Positions 38,402 through 47,142 of a stretch of DNA of 64,000 bases are shown piece by piece (within the stretch, counting starts at the first letter, position 1; each line of letters starts with the position of its first letter). This DNA comes from Chloroflexota bacterium (GTDB taxonomy: Bacteria; Chloroflexota; Anaerolineae; Aggregatilineales; Phototrophicaceae). The stretch is taken from assembly GCA_011523515.1 (NCBI GenBank), contig WTGO01000069.1:1-64000 (forward strand), written 5' to 3'. The notes under the pieces are model-generated. The model was not told the DNA's origin, searched no databases, and saw only the letters and a program-made list of their open reading frames with translations. A program made the position numbers and the translations under genes.

Positions 38402-39190
38402 TCAACGTCTTTGCATGCGCTGCAGCGCGCTCATAAGCAAGTCGCGGCTCGCGCCGAGCGCTCGGGACGGATTGGGCAAGCTCGGATTCAGCTCCAGGCT
38501 AAGCGCGCCCTGATAGCCGATTTCCGCCAACGAATGCAATGTGGCATCGAGCGACTCCTCCGTCATGACGCCGTCCAGCAGCGTCCAGTGCAAGTCGCTG
38601 ATGCCGTCGTTGTCGTCAAAATGCATGTAACCCAGTCGATCGGCGGCGTTCGCGATGACCGTGGCCGGGTCTTCGCCTGTCATTTGAATGTGCCCGCTGT
38701 CGTAGAGCAGGAAAAGATTAGGGTGACCAACCTGGCGGATGAATTCGAGTGTTTCGCCAGCTGTGGAAAGAGCCGTACCCGGGAAGTGCTCAAGAGCCAG
38801 CTTGAGGCGATAGCCGAACGCGTCGCTTGCCAGCGCCTCGACGGCCCGCGCGAACCGTTCGAGCGCCTCGGGCTTGTCGTCCGCGCCCGGCACGATATAA
38901 ACCGTATCCGCGCCAATTGCCGCCGCGTGATCCAGCGCCCAGGCGACGTGATCAATCGCGGCGCGCCTTTTGCCGTAGTCAGCATGATCGAGCGACGCGC
39001 CCTTCGGCATATCAAAGGAGGCGCCCAGGCAGGAAACATGCAAATCCAGCTCCTGCGCCAGCAGCCGGCTTTCAAGCGCGCCCAAGTGAGTCGGCTGGAT
39101 GTCTATCCAATTGAATCCGAGCGCGCGAACCTCTCGCAGCACGTCAGTCTCCATACCGCCCAAAGCCCATACACAGCAGGCGATCTTCAT
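38402..39190 (-). CDS. Sugar phosphate isomerase/epimerase-like TIM-barrel protein
   Basis: Xylose-isomerase-like barrel, 262 residues. It begins [18 protein letters not shown]. It has LALEHFPG carrying the Glu of the metal site, [10 protein letters not shown] with Asp and His, MHFDDNDG with His and Asp, and LSLELNPS with the final Glu. AAAGGA is six to seven bases before the ATG. It is divergent from the SDR operon, with promoters almost touching, so the two sides are probably co-regulated. The substrate is unknown. Confidence 0.82.
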   Translation of the reverse strand: MKIACCVWALGGMETDVLREVRALGFNWIDIQPTHLGALESRLLAQELDLHVSCLGASFDMPKGASLDHADYGKRRAAIDHVAWALDHAAAIGADTVYIVPGADDKPEALERFARAVEALASDAFGYRLKLALEHFPGTALSTAGETLEFIRQVGHPNLFLLYDSGHIQMTGEDPATVIANAADRLGYMHFDDNDGISDLHWTLLDGVMTEESLDATLHSLAEIGYQGALSLELNPSLPNPSRALGASRDLLMSALQRMQRR

Positions 39191-39226
39191 TCGGCATCCT
39201 TTCCCGCAGCTACATCTCCGGCAGCG

Positions 39227-39255
39227 ATACTAGCGCATGCCCGGCCTGTTGTCAC
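39227..39255 (-). promoter_or_regulatory. Predicted promoter of the isomerase-like gene
   Basis: Minus-strand GTGACA (5 of 6), 17-base spacer, TAGTAT (4 of 6). The start would be about 30 nt before the ATG at 39190. Confidence 0.45.
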
Positions 39256-39258
39256 GGT

Positions 39259-39287
39259 TTGACAAGGCGGCGGACCGGTCGTACACT
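39259..39287 (+). promoter_or_regulatory. Predicted promoter of the SDR-amidase-lctP operon
   Basis: Perfect TTGACA, 17-base spacer, TACACT (4 of 6). The start would be near 39294, 25 nt before the ATG. Its -35 is only 3 bases from the divergent -35. Confidence 0.55.
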
Positions 39288-39318
39288 TGGCGCAGTTTTC
39301 TTTGAAATAGGAGAGACT

Positions 39319-40065
39319 ATGGATCGAAAAGTCGCGCTCATTACCGGGGCCGGCTCGGGCATTGGCCGCGTGACCGCCCTGGCACTCTGGGAGGCCGGCT
39401 ATTCCTTGGTACTGGCCGGACGCCGCGAGAACAAACTACGCGAAACCTGGTCAGCCGCGAGCGTTGACGGCGATCGCGCCTTGATCGTCCCGACCGATGC
39501 CAGCGACCGTCATGCTGTAGTTCAGTTATTCGCCGAAACAAAAGCGAGATTCGGCAGGCTGGATGTTCTGTTCAACAATGCCGGCGTCAATGCGCCAGCG
39601 ATCCCGCTGGATGAACTCAGCGAGGCGCAGTGGCTGAATGTCGTCGCGGTCAATCTCACCGGCGCCTTCTGGTGCTTGCAAGAAGCCTACAAAATGATGA
39701 AGGCTCAGCGACCGCAGGGGGGCAGGATCATCAACAACGGCTCGATCTCCGCGCATGTGCCTCGCCCTCATTCAGCGGTGTACACCGCCACAAAACACGC
39801 CCTGACCGGGCTCACCAAATCTACATCGCTGGATGGCCGCGCTTTCAATATCGCCTGCGGACAGATCGACATCGGCAATGCCCGTACCGAGATGTCGGAC
39901 AGGATGCAAAAGCGTCTGGAGTCCGCGGCGCTAACGCCTGAACCGCAGATGGACGCGCGCCACGTTGCGGACGCCGTGGTCTATATGGCCAGTCTGCCGC
40001 TCAATGCCAATGTCCTCTTCATGACGGTCATGGCCAATGGCATGCCCTACGTGGGCCGAGGTTAG
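39319..40065 (+). CDS. Short-chain dehydrogenase/reductase (SDR)
   Basis: NAD(P)-dependent oxidoreductase, 248 residues from the ATG at 39319, chosen over the ORF-track start at 39259 because TAGGAGAG lies just upstream and 39259 falls inside the promoter. Classical SDR features: TGAGSGIG (residues 9-16) for cofactor binding, NNAG at 86-89, and the triad Ser142, Tyr155, Lys159 (YTATK). It starts a five-gene plus-strand operon. The amidase follows 5 bases after the stop. The substrate is unknown. Confidence 0.92.
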   Translation: MDRKVALITGAGSGIGRVTALALWEAGYSLVLAGRRENKLRETWSAASVDGDRALIVPTDASDRHAVVQLFAETKARFGRLDVLFNNAGVNAPAIPLDELSEAQWLNVVAVNLTGAFWCLQEAYKMMKAQRPQGGRIINNGSISAHVPRPHSAVYTATKHALTGLTKSTSLDGRAFNIACGQIDIGNARTEMSDRMQKRLESAALTPEPQMDARHVADAVVYMASLPLNANVLFMTVMANGMPYVGRG

Positions 40066-40070
40066 CGCGC

Positions 40071-41492
40071 ATGAGCGAACTGGTTTGGCTTACGGCGGTA
40101 GAGTTGGCGGCCTTGATACGGCGCGGTGAGGTCTCTGCCGTAGAGGTTTTGACGGCCCATCTCGAGCGGATAGATGCGGTCAATCCCGAGCTGAACGCCA
40201 TTGTTACTTACTTGCCGGAAGAGGCTCTCGAATTGGCGCGATTGGCTGATGAAAGGCAGGCGCGTGGCGACCAGCTCGGTCCCTTGCATGGTCTGCCGAT
40301 AGCCCATAAGGACTTGTTCGAGACTGCCGGCATCCGCACTACCATGGGTTCACCGGCCTTCAGCGATTACATCCCCGAATCCGACGATCTGATCATCGCG
40401 CGCTTGAAACAGGCCGGCTGCATCACCCTGGGCAAAACGAACGTGCCGGAGTTCGGCGCGGGCTCCCACACCTTTAATACCGTTTTTGGCGCGACGCGCA
40501 ATCCCTACGACACATCCAGGACCTGCGGCGGAAGCAGCGGCGGCGCGGCGGTGGCGCTGGCGGCGGGCATGATCCCCATCGCCGACGGCAGCGATATGGG
40601 CGGCTCGCTGCGCAACCCGGCCAGCTTTTGCAATGTCGTCGGCCTGCGCCCCACGCCCGGGCGCGTGCCTAGCTACCCCAAGAGCAATGCCTGGTCGACG
40701 CTCGGCGTGGACGGCCCCATGGGGCGGACGGTGCAAGATGTCGCCCTGATGCTTCAGGCCATCGCCGGTTACGACAGCCGCGCGCCGATCTCATTGCAAC
40801 AGCCGGCGTCTGACTTTGCTGCTGAATTGGAGCGCGACTTCGCGGGCGTGAGACTCGCCTGGAGCCCGGACTTGGGTGGCTTGCCTGTTGACCCGCAAGT
40901 GACCGCGACAATTGAGAGGCAGCTTCCGACTTTCAGCAATCTGGGCTGCGTGGTAGAGCATGCCGAGCCGGATTTCCGTGACGCCTACGACATCTTTCAG
41001 ACTCTGCGCGCCTGGAACTTTGAGCAGTCTTTCGCTGAGCATTTCGCAGAATTCGGCGAGGAGGCGTTTAAGGAGACCATTCGCTGGAATGTTGCGCAGG
41101 GTAGAATACTCAGCGCCGGGCAGATCAGCCGGACGGAAGCCAAGCGCACTGAGCTGTTCCACCGCGTGCGAGAATTCCTGAAGCACTACGAGTATCTATT
41201 GCTGCCAACGGCGCAATTACCTCCCTTTCCCATCGAATGGGAGTATCCCCGCGAAATAGCTGGCATTGCCATGAACACCTATATCGACTGGATGATGACT
41301 TGCGCCTACATCACGGTCACGGGCTTGCCGGCGATCTCCGTACCTTGTGGCTTCACCGCGGATGGCTTGCCCGTCGGCTTGCAGATTGTCGGCCGCCCGC
41401 GCGCGGATTCCGCCGTTCTGCAGCTGGCCTACGCCTTCCAGGAAGCGACTCGCATCTACGAACAGCGCCCGCCAGTCAGGGGCAGCAATTAA
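40071..41492 (+). CDS. Amidase (amidase signature family)
   Basis: Amide hydrolase of 473 residues. The Ser-cisSer-Lys triad is visible: Lys80 in PIAHKDLFE, Ser155 in CGGSSGGAA and nucleophile Ser179 in SDMGGSLRNPA. The C-terminus (GLPAISVPCGFTADGLPVGLQIVG) is typical of the family. It is unlikely to be GatA, since it lies with catabolic genes and no gatB or gatC is near. It may release an amine or ammonia from the compound handled by this operon. Confidence 0.92.
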   Translation: MSELVWLTAVELAALIRRGEVSAVEVLTAHLERIDAVNPELNAIVTYLPEEALELARLADERQARGDQLGPLHGLPIAHKDLFETAGIRTTMGSPAFSDYIPESDDLIIARLKQAGCITLGKTNVPEFGAGSHTFNTVFGATRNPYDTSRTCGGSSGGAAVALAAGMIPIADGSDMGGSLRNPASFCNVVGLRPTPGRVPSYPKSNAWSTLGVDGPMGRTVQDVALMLQAIAGYDSRAPISLQQPASDFAAELERDFAGVRLAWSPDLGGLPVDPQVTATIERQLPTFSNLGCVVEHAEPDFRDAYDIFQTLRAWNFEQSFAEHFAEFGEEAFKETIRWNVAQGRILSAGQISRTEAKRTELFHRVREFLKHYEYLLLPTAQLPPFPIEWEYPREIAGIAMNTYIDWMMTCAYITVTGLPAISVPCGFTADGLPVGLQIVGRPRADSAVLQLAYAFQEATRIYEQRPPVRGSN

Positions 41493-41573
41493 GCGCGCAT
41501 CGACTCGCGGCAGAGCTTCTGGCTGTCGCTAGCGCCCAGGTCCGCAGGCTAGCAGGGCGACAGGAGAAAGCGC

Positions 41574-43136
41574 TTGGACCTCAACCCGATCAATTGGCTG
41601 CTGGCGCTGCTTCCGGTCCTTACGGTGCTGCTGCTGATGGTGGGCCTGGGCTGGGGCGGCAGCCGCGCCGGTTTGGCTGGATTCGTCGTCGCGCTGGTCC
41701 TTTCATTAACCGTATTCGGCGCTGAATTGCAGCTGGTGGCGGTCGCCATCGGCAAATCCCTTTTTCTCGCGGTCGACGTCTTGTACATTGTCTGGATGGC
41801 GCTTTTCTTTTATAACGTGACCAACGAGGCAGGCGCGGTTGCCTTGATCGGCCGAACCTTGCCGCGTTTGACCCCTGACCGCGCCGCGCAGAGCTTGCTC
41901 ATCAGCTGGGTATTTGTATCGCTCCTGCAAGGCGTTGGCGGCTTCGGCGTGCCGGTGGCGGTGGTCGCGCCTCTGTTGGTCGGCCTGGGTTACACCGCGA
42001 CGCAATCGGTAATCATGGCTGCGCTGGGCCATGGCTGGGCGGTGACCTTCGGTTCGCTGGGCACCTCTTTTGTCGCCCTGACCGCCGTCACCGGGCTTGC
42101 GGGCGAGGCGCTGGCGCATGACGCGGCGCTGGTTTTGGGCTTGGCCGGCTTCTTCAGCGGCGGCCTTGTCGCCTTTGTCAGCGCCGGCTGGAGTGGATTC
42201 CTGCGCTCGCTGCCCATGCTGCTCGTCGTTGGCGCCGTCATGGGGTTGACACAGTGGTGGATCGCGACCAACGGCTTGTGGACCCTCGGCTCCACCTCGG
42301 GCGCGCTGGCCGGCGCTTTCGTCGGCGTTGTTTACGTTTTGTCGCCGCTGCATACGGGGAAATCTCAGCCGGCGCCTGACTCTGATAGCGAGCGACCTCG
42401 CGACATCGCGCTGGCCCTGGCCGCCTACGCTATCTTGTTGGTCTTGGCCTTTTCGGCCAATCTGGTTGGCCCGCTGGAGCAGCTGGTCGATGCAGTCCGC
42501 ATCCAGGTCGAGTTCCCGGCGGTGGCGACCAGCTACGGCTGGCGGATTCCCGCCGAGAGCGGGCGCAGCATCAGCGTCTTCGGTCACGCCGGCGCGATTC
42601 TATTCTACGCCGGGCTAATCGCATTTCAGTTGTATCGCCGCGCCGGCTACTATGAGCCTCACAATGTCTTGCGCGAAATATGGGGCAAGGTGCGCCGCTC
42701 CGCATCCAAGTCCACCGTGTCCATTCTGGCGCTTGTGGCGATGGCGGCCCTGATGACCCATTCCGGCATGACTCAAATTATCGCCCGCGGCATCAGCGAG
42801 ACCTTCAGCGCCGACTTCTATCCCCTGGTTTCGCCATTCATCGGCGCTCTGGGCGCATTCATGACCGGAAGCAATACCAATTCCAATGTGGTCTTTGGCG
42901 CGCTGCAGCAAGAAACTGCCACCTTGCTGGCGCTGAGCGTGCCGGTGGTGCTGGCTGGTCAGACGGCCGGGGCTTCGCTGGGCAGCGTGCTTGCGCCGGC
43001 CAAGGTCATCGTCGGCTGCAGCACGGTCGGCTTGGCCGGGCAGGAGGGTCCAGTGATCCGACGCATGCTGATTCTCGGGCTGATCCCCGTCGCCTTCGTC
43101 GCGCTCTTCACCTTCTCCAGGCTGGCCGGCTCATGA
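41574..43136 (+). CDS. lctP: L-lactate permease family transporter (LctP)
   Basis: Membrane carrier for lactate, glycolate or a related hydroxy acid, 520 residues with about 13-14 membrane segments. Start TTG at 41574 preceded by CAGGAGAAAG; the product opens LDLNPINWLLALLPVL. Family segments are GVGGFGVPVAVVAPLLVGLG, GHGWAVTFGSLGTSF and GAFMTGSNTNSNVVFG near the C-terminus. The stop overlaps the next start by ATGA. The transporter suggests that the operon uses an organic acid. Confidence 0.9.
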   Translation: MDLNPINWLLALLPVLTVLLLMVGLGWGGSRAGLAGFVVALVLSLTVFGAELQLVAVAIGKSLFLAVDVLYIVWMALFFYNVTNEAGAVALIGRTLPRLTPDRAAQSLLISWVFVSLLQGVGGFGVPVAVVAPLLVGLGYTATQSVIMAALGHGWAVTFGSLGTSFVALTAVTGLAGEALAHDAALVLGLAGFFSGGLVAFVSAGWSGFLRSLPMLLVVGAVMGLTQWWIATNGLWTLGSTSGALAGAFVGVVYVLSPLHTGKSQPAPDSDSERPRDIALALAAYAILLVLAFSANLVGPLEQLVDAVRIQVEFPAVATSYGWRIPAESGRSISVFGHAGAILFYAGLIAFQLYRRAGYYEPHNVLREIWGKVRRSASKSTVSILALVAMAALMTHSGMTQIIARGISETFSADFYPLVSPFIGALGAFMTGSNTNSNVVFGALQQETATLLALSVPVVLAGQTAGASLGSVLAPAKVIVGCSTVGLAGQEGPVIRRMLILGLIPVAFVALFTFSRLAGS

Positions 43137-44146
43137 TGCGCCTGGCGCTGCTCGGGACGGGAACAATCGCGCATGCGCATGCCGTGGCTGCGCAGTCAAT
43201 CGCCAGCTGCGAGTTGGCCGCGGTCGTCAACCATCGCCCGGGGTCGCTGACGCGTTTTGCAGCTGAATTCGGAATACCGCGACAGTATGCGACTCTCCGC
43301 GCGCTGATTGCCGACGGCGGCATCGACGCCCTGATCGTGGGCACGCCCAACGCCTTGCACGCCGAGCAGAGCATAACGGCGCTGAACGCGGGCATCCACG
43401 TTTTGCTTGAGAAACCGATGGCGCTGAACGCGACTGAGGCGCGGGCGATCCTTGCCGCCAGCGAGTCGTCAGCCGCGCTGCTGCAGGTCGCGCATTGCCT
43501 GCGCTTCATTCCGGATCTGGCGGCGCTGCGCGAACGGATTGGAACTGGCGCGATCGGAGAGGTGGTCCGGACGCACGGCTACGGTATTCACGCTAACTGG
43601 GGACCTGGCGGCTGGTTCACGCAGCGAGAGCTCGCGGGCGGCGGCGCGCTGGTCGATATGGGCGTGCACGCCATCGACGCGGTTCGTCATGTTCTGGGCG
43701 ACCCCGCGCCCCGCTCCGTGATTGCGCGCATAGGCAGCTACTACGGCGACTATGATGTCGACGATACTGGCCTCATTGTTGTTGAGTGGGCCAACGGCGT
43801 CTTTTCTACGGTAGAATTTGGCTGGAATCAGCCGCACGCCGAGGGCGTAGTCGGCTCGACGCACTTTTACGGCCGCGAGGGCTACGCGCGTCTGTTTCCC
43901 ACGTGGCTTACTCAATCCGAAACTGAGGACACTGACTCCACGCTGCCGGCCGCGAATATCGCTGACCTGGATGCGGTTTTTGCCGAAATGTATCGTGAGC
44001 AATTGCGGCATTTTGTCGCCTGCATCGACAGCGGCAGCCAGCCCATGCCCGGCGCGCGCGAGGGCTATCAGGTCATGCGGATTGTGGACGCCGCTTACGA
44101 AAGCAGCCGCTGGGGACGGATAATCCATTTGGAGGACGAAAGATGA
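43133..44146 (+). CDS. Gfo/Idh/MocA family oxidoreductase
   Basis: NAD(P)-dependent dehydrogenase, 337 residues from the ATG at 43133, which overlaps the lctP stop (ATGA). The long ORF-track start at 42680 is inside lctP. Rossmann motif LLGTGTIAHA at residues 6-15, EKPMALN intact, and GGGALVDMGVHAIDAV in the catalytic domain. Both junctions are 4-base overlaps, so its level is tied to lctP and to the aminotransferase. The dehydrogenase plus DegT aminotransferase pair is typical of amino-sugar or aminocyclitol formation. Confidence 0.9.
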   Translation: MMRLALLGTGTIAHAHAVAAQSIASCELAAVVNHRPGSLTRFAAEFGIPRQYATLRALIADGGIDALIVGTPNALHAEQSITALNAGIHVLLEKPMALNATEARAILAASESSAALLQVAHCLRFIPDLAALRERIGTGAIGEVVRTHGYGIHANWGPGGWFTQRELAGGGALVDMGVHAIDAVRHVLGDPAPRSVIARIGSYYGDYDVDDTGLIVVEWANGVFSTVEFGWNQPHAEGVVGSTHFYGREGYARLFPTWLTQSETEDTDSTLPAANIADLDAVFAEMYREQLRHFVACIDSGSQPMPGAREGYQVMRIVDAAYESSRWGRIIHLEDER

Positions 44147-45399
44147 GCGAGCTGGCGCTATTTGGGGGCAGCAAGACAAGGACGGCAGCCTATCCGAGCT
44201 GGCCTGTGCACGATGAGCGTGATGTCGAAGCGGTCGCCGAGGTCGTGCGCAGCGGCAATTGGGGCGGATTCCCGTATCCGGGTCCGCAGACTCAGCGCTT
44301 CCTCGATGCCTTCGTTGCGATGCATCGTGGTGAATATGCCGTCGCGGTGATGAACGGCACCATCACCATGGAAGTCGCCTTGCGCGCGGCCGGCATCGGC
44401 TGGGGAGACGAAGTCCTGGTCCCCGCCTACACCTTTCAGGCGACCGCCTCCGCGCCCATGATGGCAGGCGCAATTCCCGTGCTGGTGGATATAGATCCCG
44501 ACACCTTCTGCATTGACCCTAAGGCCATAGAGGCCGCGATCACCGAGCGGACGCGAGCCATCATCCCCGTGCATATCGCGTCGCAAATGGCCGACATGGA
44601 CGCCATCATGGCCATCGCCGCAAAACATAACCTGATCGTCATTGAAGACGCGGCCCACGCTCACGGCGCCGTCTGGTCCGGCCAAGGCGTCGGCACGCTC
44701 GGACACTTTGGCTCCTTCAGCATGCAGTCAACCAAGATCATGACCGCTGGCGAGGGTGGCGTATTGCTCTGCCGCTCACAGGAACACGCCTGGCGCGCGG
44801 CCAGCATTATCGACTGCGGCCGACCGCACGATCCGGCCGGCGAGATATATACGCAGGGCGGCAACTTTCGTATGACCGAATTGCAAGCGGCGCTGCTGAA
44901 TGTCGCCTTGGAGCGATTCCCGGCGCAAGCCGATACGCGCGAGCAGGCGGCGAACTACATGGACGAAGCGCTGAGCGAGATCGAGGGCGTCCGCGTCTTG
45001 CCGCGCGATGCCCGGCATGAAAAGCGCGCGCTCTACCGCTACATCTTTGCGGTTGCACCCGAGTCCTTCGGCGCGACCAACAAGATTATTGCGCGCGCGA
45101 TGCAGGCTGAGGGCATCCCGTGCTGGACCGGCTACGATCCTATGTACCGTTACGATCTGTTTCGACCTAATGACTCGCGTCTGGCTGTGCCGTCCGCCTT
45201 CCCGGAATACTTTGAACTGGACAAAATGCGTTTGCCTGTCACCGAGCGCATCAGCACACGCGAGGGGCTGTGGCTGGATGAGGAGATCTTCCGCGAGGGC
45301 GAGGGCGCCGTGGATGAAGCAGTTGCCGCGCTGAAGAAGGTGCAAGGGGCGCTGGCGGACGATCCGGCGCTGGCGGGCCGCATTCGCGCGCTCGACTGA
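44143..45399 (+). CDS. DegT/DnrJ/EryC1/StrS family PLP-dependent aminotransferase
   Basis: Sugar or cyclitol aminotransferase, 418 residues. The fold-type I core is clear: VMNGTITMEVALRAAGI near the N-terminus, VPAYTFQATASAPMMAG, VIEDAAHAHGA with the PLP-binding Asp, and GSFSMQSTKIMTAGEGG carrying the Schiff-base lysine. The C-terminal region (AEGIPCWTGYDPMYRYDLF) matches the substrate-site segment of the family. With the preceding dehydrogenase it could oxidise and transaminate a ring hydroxyl. It ends one base before the convergent TPP gene. Confidence 0.9.
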   Translation: MSELALFGGSKTRTAAYPSWPVHDERDVEAVAEVVRSGNWGGFPYPGPQTQRFLDAFVAMHRGEYAVAVMNGTITMEVALRAAGIGWGDEVLVPAYTFQATASAPMMAGAIPVLVDIDPDTFCIDPKAIEAAITERTRAIIPVHIASQMADMDAIMAIAAKHNLIVIEDAAHAHGAVWSGQGVGTLGHFGSFSMQSTKIMTAGEGGVLLCRSQEHAWRAASIIDCGRPHDPAGEIYTQGGNFRMTELQAALLNVALERFPAQADTREQAANYMDEALSEIEGVRVLPRDARHEKRALYRYIFAVAPESFGATNKIIARAMQAEGIPCWTGYDPMYRYDLFRPNDSRLAVPSAFPEYFELDKMRLPVTERISTREGLWLDEEIFREGEGAVDEAVAALKKVQGALADDPALAGRIRALD

Positions 45400-46998
45400 T
45401 CAACCAGCGTTCACCGTCGTCGGGTATCCGACCGGGTCGACCATCACATCGATCAGCATGGGAGCGCGCCGGGACAATCCCGCTTGAATGGCGGCGTCGC
45501 AATCAAGTCTTGATTCCACGCGGCGGTAGGCGATGCCGTAGGCGCCGGCGACAAGTTCGAAATCGGGGTTGCGGAATTCGGTGCCAAAAGCGGGATGCTG
45601 CGCGCGTACCTGCGCCGAGCGAATTAAATCCAGCGCGGCGTCATTCATGATGATCACCAGGACGTGCAGCTGCCGCTCAACCAGTATGCCCAACTCGCCC
45701 ATGACCATCGCCAGACCGGCATCGCCCGTGATGCAAACGGCGGGTTCACCGGTCGTGGCCGCCGCCGCAATGGCGCTGCAGAGCCCGAATCCCATAACCG
45801 ACAGTCCGTTCGAGACGAAGTAACGATTCGGCTTGCGCGCCGGCCAATGAAGCGCCGCGAAGATCTTGTGCGAGCCGACATCGGTGGTCACTAAAATATC
45901 GCCCGGCGTCTGATCCCGCAGGGAAGCCAGGAATGTCTGCGGCAGTATGCGCTTGGCGTTTGGAGCAGGCAGGTTGACCTGGCTCTGACTGTCACGAAAT
46001 TGTCGAACCCTCGCTGCGCCCCAGGTCTCGTACGCCCGGCAGCTGACATCCCTCAGCGCGTTGAGGATGTCGTCGATGGGGCCGACCGCTGCCCATGCGC
46101 AGGCAATTTGCGGGTCATTGTTTTCCCAGCTGGCGATCCAGACCAAGGGCGTTTCGTAGTCCCAGGGTTTGACCAACTCGACCACATCAAAGCCGATGGC
46201 GACGATGCAGTCGGCTTCATTCAATAATTCGTAAACCGGATCGACGCGCGTCAGCCCGACGGTCCCAGCGAAGAGCGGATGATCCGCTGAAAGCGCGCCT
46301 TTGCTCTTTGGCGTGTCGATTAGCGGCGCGCCCAAGCGCTCGGCGAGACCGCGAATGGCGTCATACGGCGCGCCCGGCTCCAGACCCAAGCCGACCGCGA
46401 TGATCGGTTTCCGCTTGTCGGCAAGCAGAGCGCGGATGGCGCTGATATCAATATTGCCGTGGGGCGCTGGCGTTGCCTTTGACGGTTCACCGGCGAGCTC
46501 TGCTTCTTGCCGGGCAATGCGATTGTGCAAGCTGATATGGACCGGACCGGGCCGCCCGGCATTTGCCACGCTCAGCGCACAACGAATGGTCCGGGCCGCA
46601 TTGGCCGCCGAAAGTTCCGCCGACAGCTTGCAGATGGGCTGGAAGAACGCAGCAAGATCCAGCACTTGATGCGTATGACGGCCAATCAGGTCAGGGTCGG
46701 TAGTCGCCGTGATCAAAAGCACAGGCGCCCGGTCCAGATGCGCATGCGCTAACCCGGCGGCAGCATTGGCCGCGCCCGGGCCAAGCGTGGTCAGCGCCAC
46801 ACCTATTTTCCCGCCCAAGCGCGCCTCGGTCGCCGCCATGAAGCAGGCGCTGCTCTCGTTCTTGACCAGCACAAAGTCAATCCCGCGCCGGCGAATCGCG
46901 TCCAGGATTTCGACGTTTTCGCCGCCCGGCAATCCGTACACGCGCTCTACGCCCACGACCTTAAGTTGTGCTGCGAAGAAGTCCGCGACCGTCGCCAT
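45400..46998 (-). CDS. Thiamine pyrophosphate-dependent enzyme (acetolactate synthase/benzoylformate decarboxylase family)
   Basis: 532 residues from MATVADFFAAQL at 46998. The 15 further residues in the ORF track are unlikely. The three domains are visible: an N-terminal PYR domain with catalytic Glu in PGGENVEIL, a middle FAD/NAD-like domain, and a C-terminal PP domain with GDAGLAMVMGELGILV and MND as the GDG-N motif. IlvB and decarboxylase members cannot be told apart here. No small subunit (ilvH) is adjacent, so branched-chain synthesis is less likely. It may act on the 2-keto acid formed by neighbouring genes. Divergent from an aminotransferase. Confidence 0.88.
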   Translation of the reverse strand: MATVADFFAAQLKVVGVERVYGLPGGENVEILDAIRRRGIDFVLVKNESSACFMAATEARLGGKIGVALTTLGPGAANAAAGLAHAHLDRAPVLLITATTDPDLIGRHTHQVLDLAAFFQPICKLSAELSAANAARTIRCALSVANAGRPGPVHISLHNRIARQEAELAGEPSKATPAPHGNIDISAIRALLADKRKPIIAVGLGLEPGAPYDAIRGLAERLGAPLIDTPKSKGALSADHPLFAGTVGLTRVDPVYELLNEADCIVAIGFDVVELVKPWDYETPLVWIASWENNDPQIACAWAAVGPIDDILNALRDVSCRAYETWGAARVRQFRDSQSQVNLPAPNAKRILPQTFLASLRDQTPGDILVTTDVGSHKIFAALHWPARKPNRYFVSNGLSVMGFGLCSAIAAAATTGEPAVCITGDAGLAMVMGELGILVERQLHVLVIIMNDAALDLIRSAQVRAQHPAFGTEFRNPDFELVAGAYGIAYRRVESRLDCDAAIQAGLSRRAPMLIDVMVDPVGYPTTVNAG

Positions 46999-47050
46999 GC
47001 TTAGGCGCCTCGCAACTATCTTTTCCAAGCCGTCATTATGCACGTTGCAG

Positions 47051-47097
47051 ATTCAGTGTCAATTCAGTGTGCCCGGTTGCGAACATGGGTGTATAAT
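47051..47097 (+). promoter_or_regulatory. Promoter with two helically phased direct repeats
   Basis: A perfect -10 TATAAT at 47092-47097 lacks a recognisable -35. In place of the -35 are two copies of ATTCAGTGT at 47051-47059 and 47062-47070, exactly 11 bases apart, covering about -53 to -34. That is the position of a class II activator site. It drives the aminotransferase gene starting at 47143. Confidence 0.45.
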
Positions 47098-47142
47098 CTG
47101 GCGGAAATTGCGGCGCGATTGTATGGAGGCTTATCGACAGCT

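Noticed and set aside
40071-41492. Amidase as GatA of the tRNA amidotransferase
   Set aside because: It is in a catabolic operon with no gatB or gatC. The generic amidase signature alone does not support GatA.
45400-46998. TPP enzyme as acetolactate synthase of branched-chain synthesis (ilvB)
   Set aside because: No ilvH, ilvC or leu genes are adjacent, and the family has many decarboxylases with the same motifs, so no gene symbol is given.
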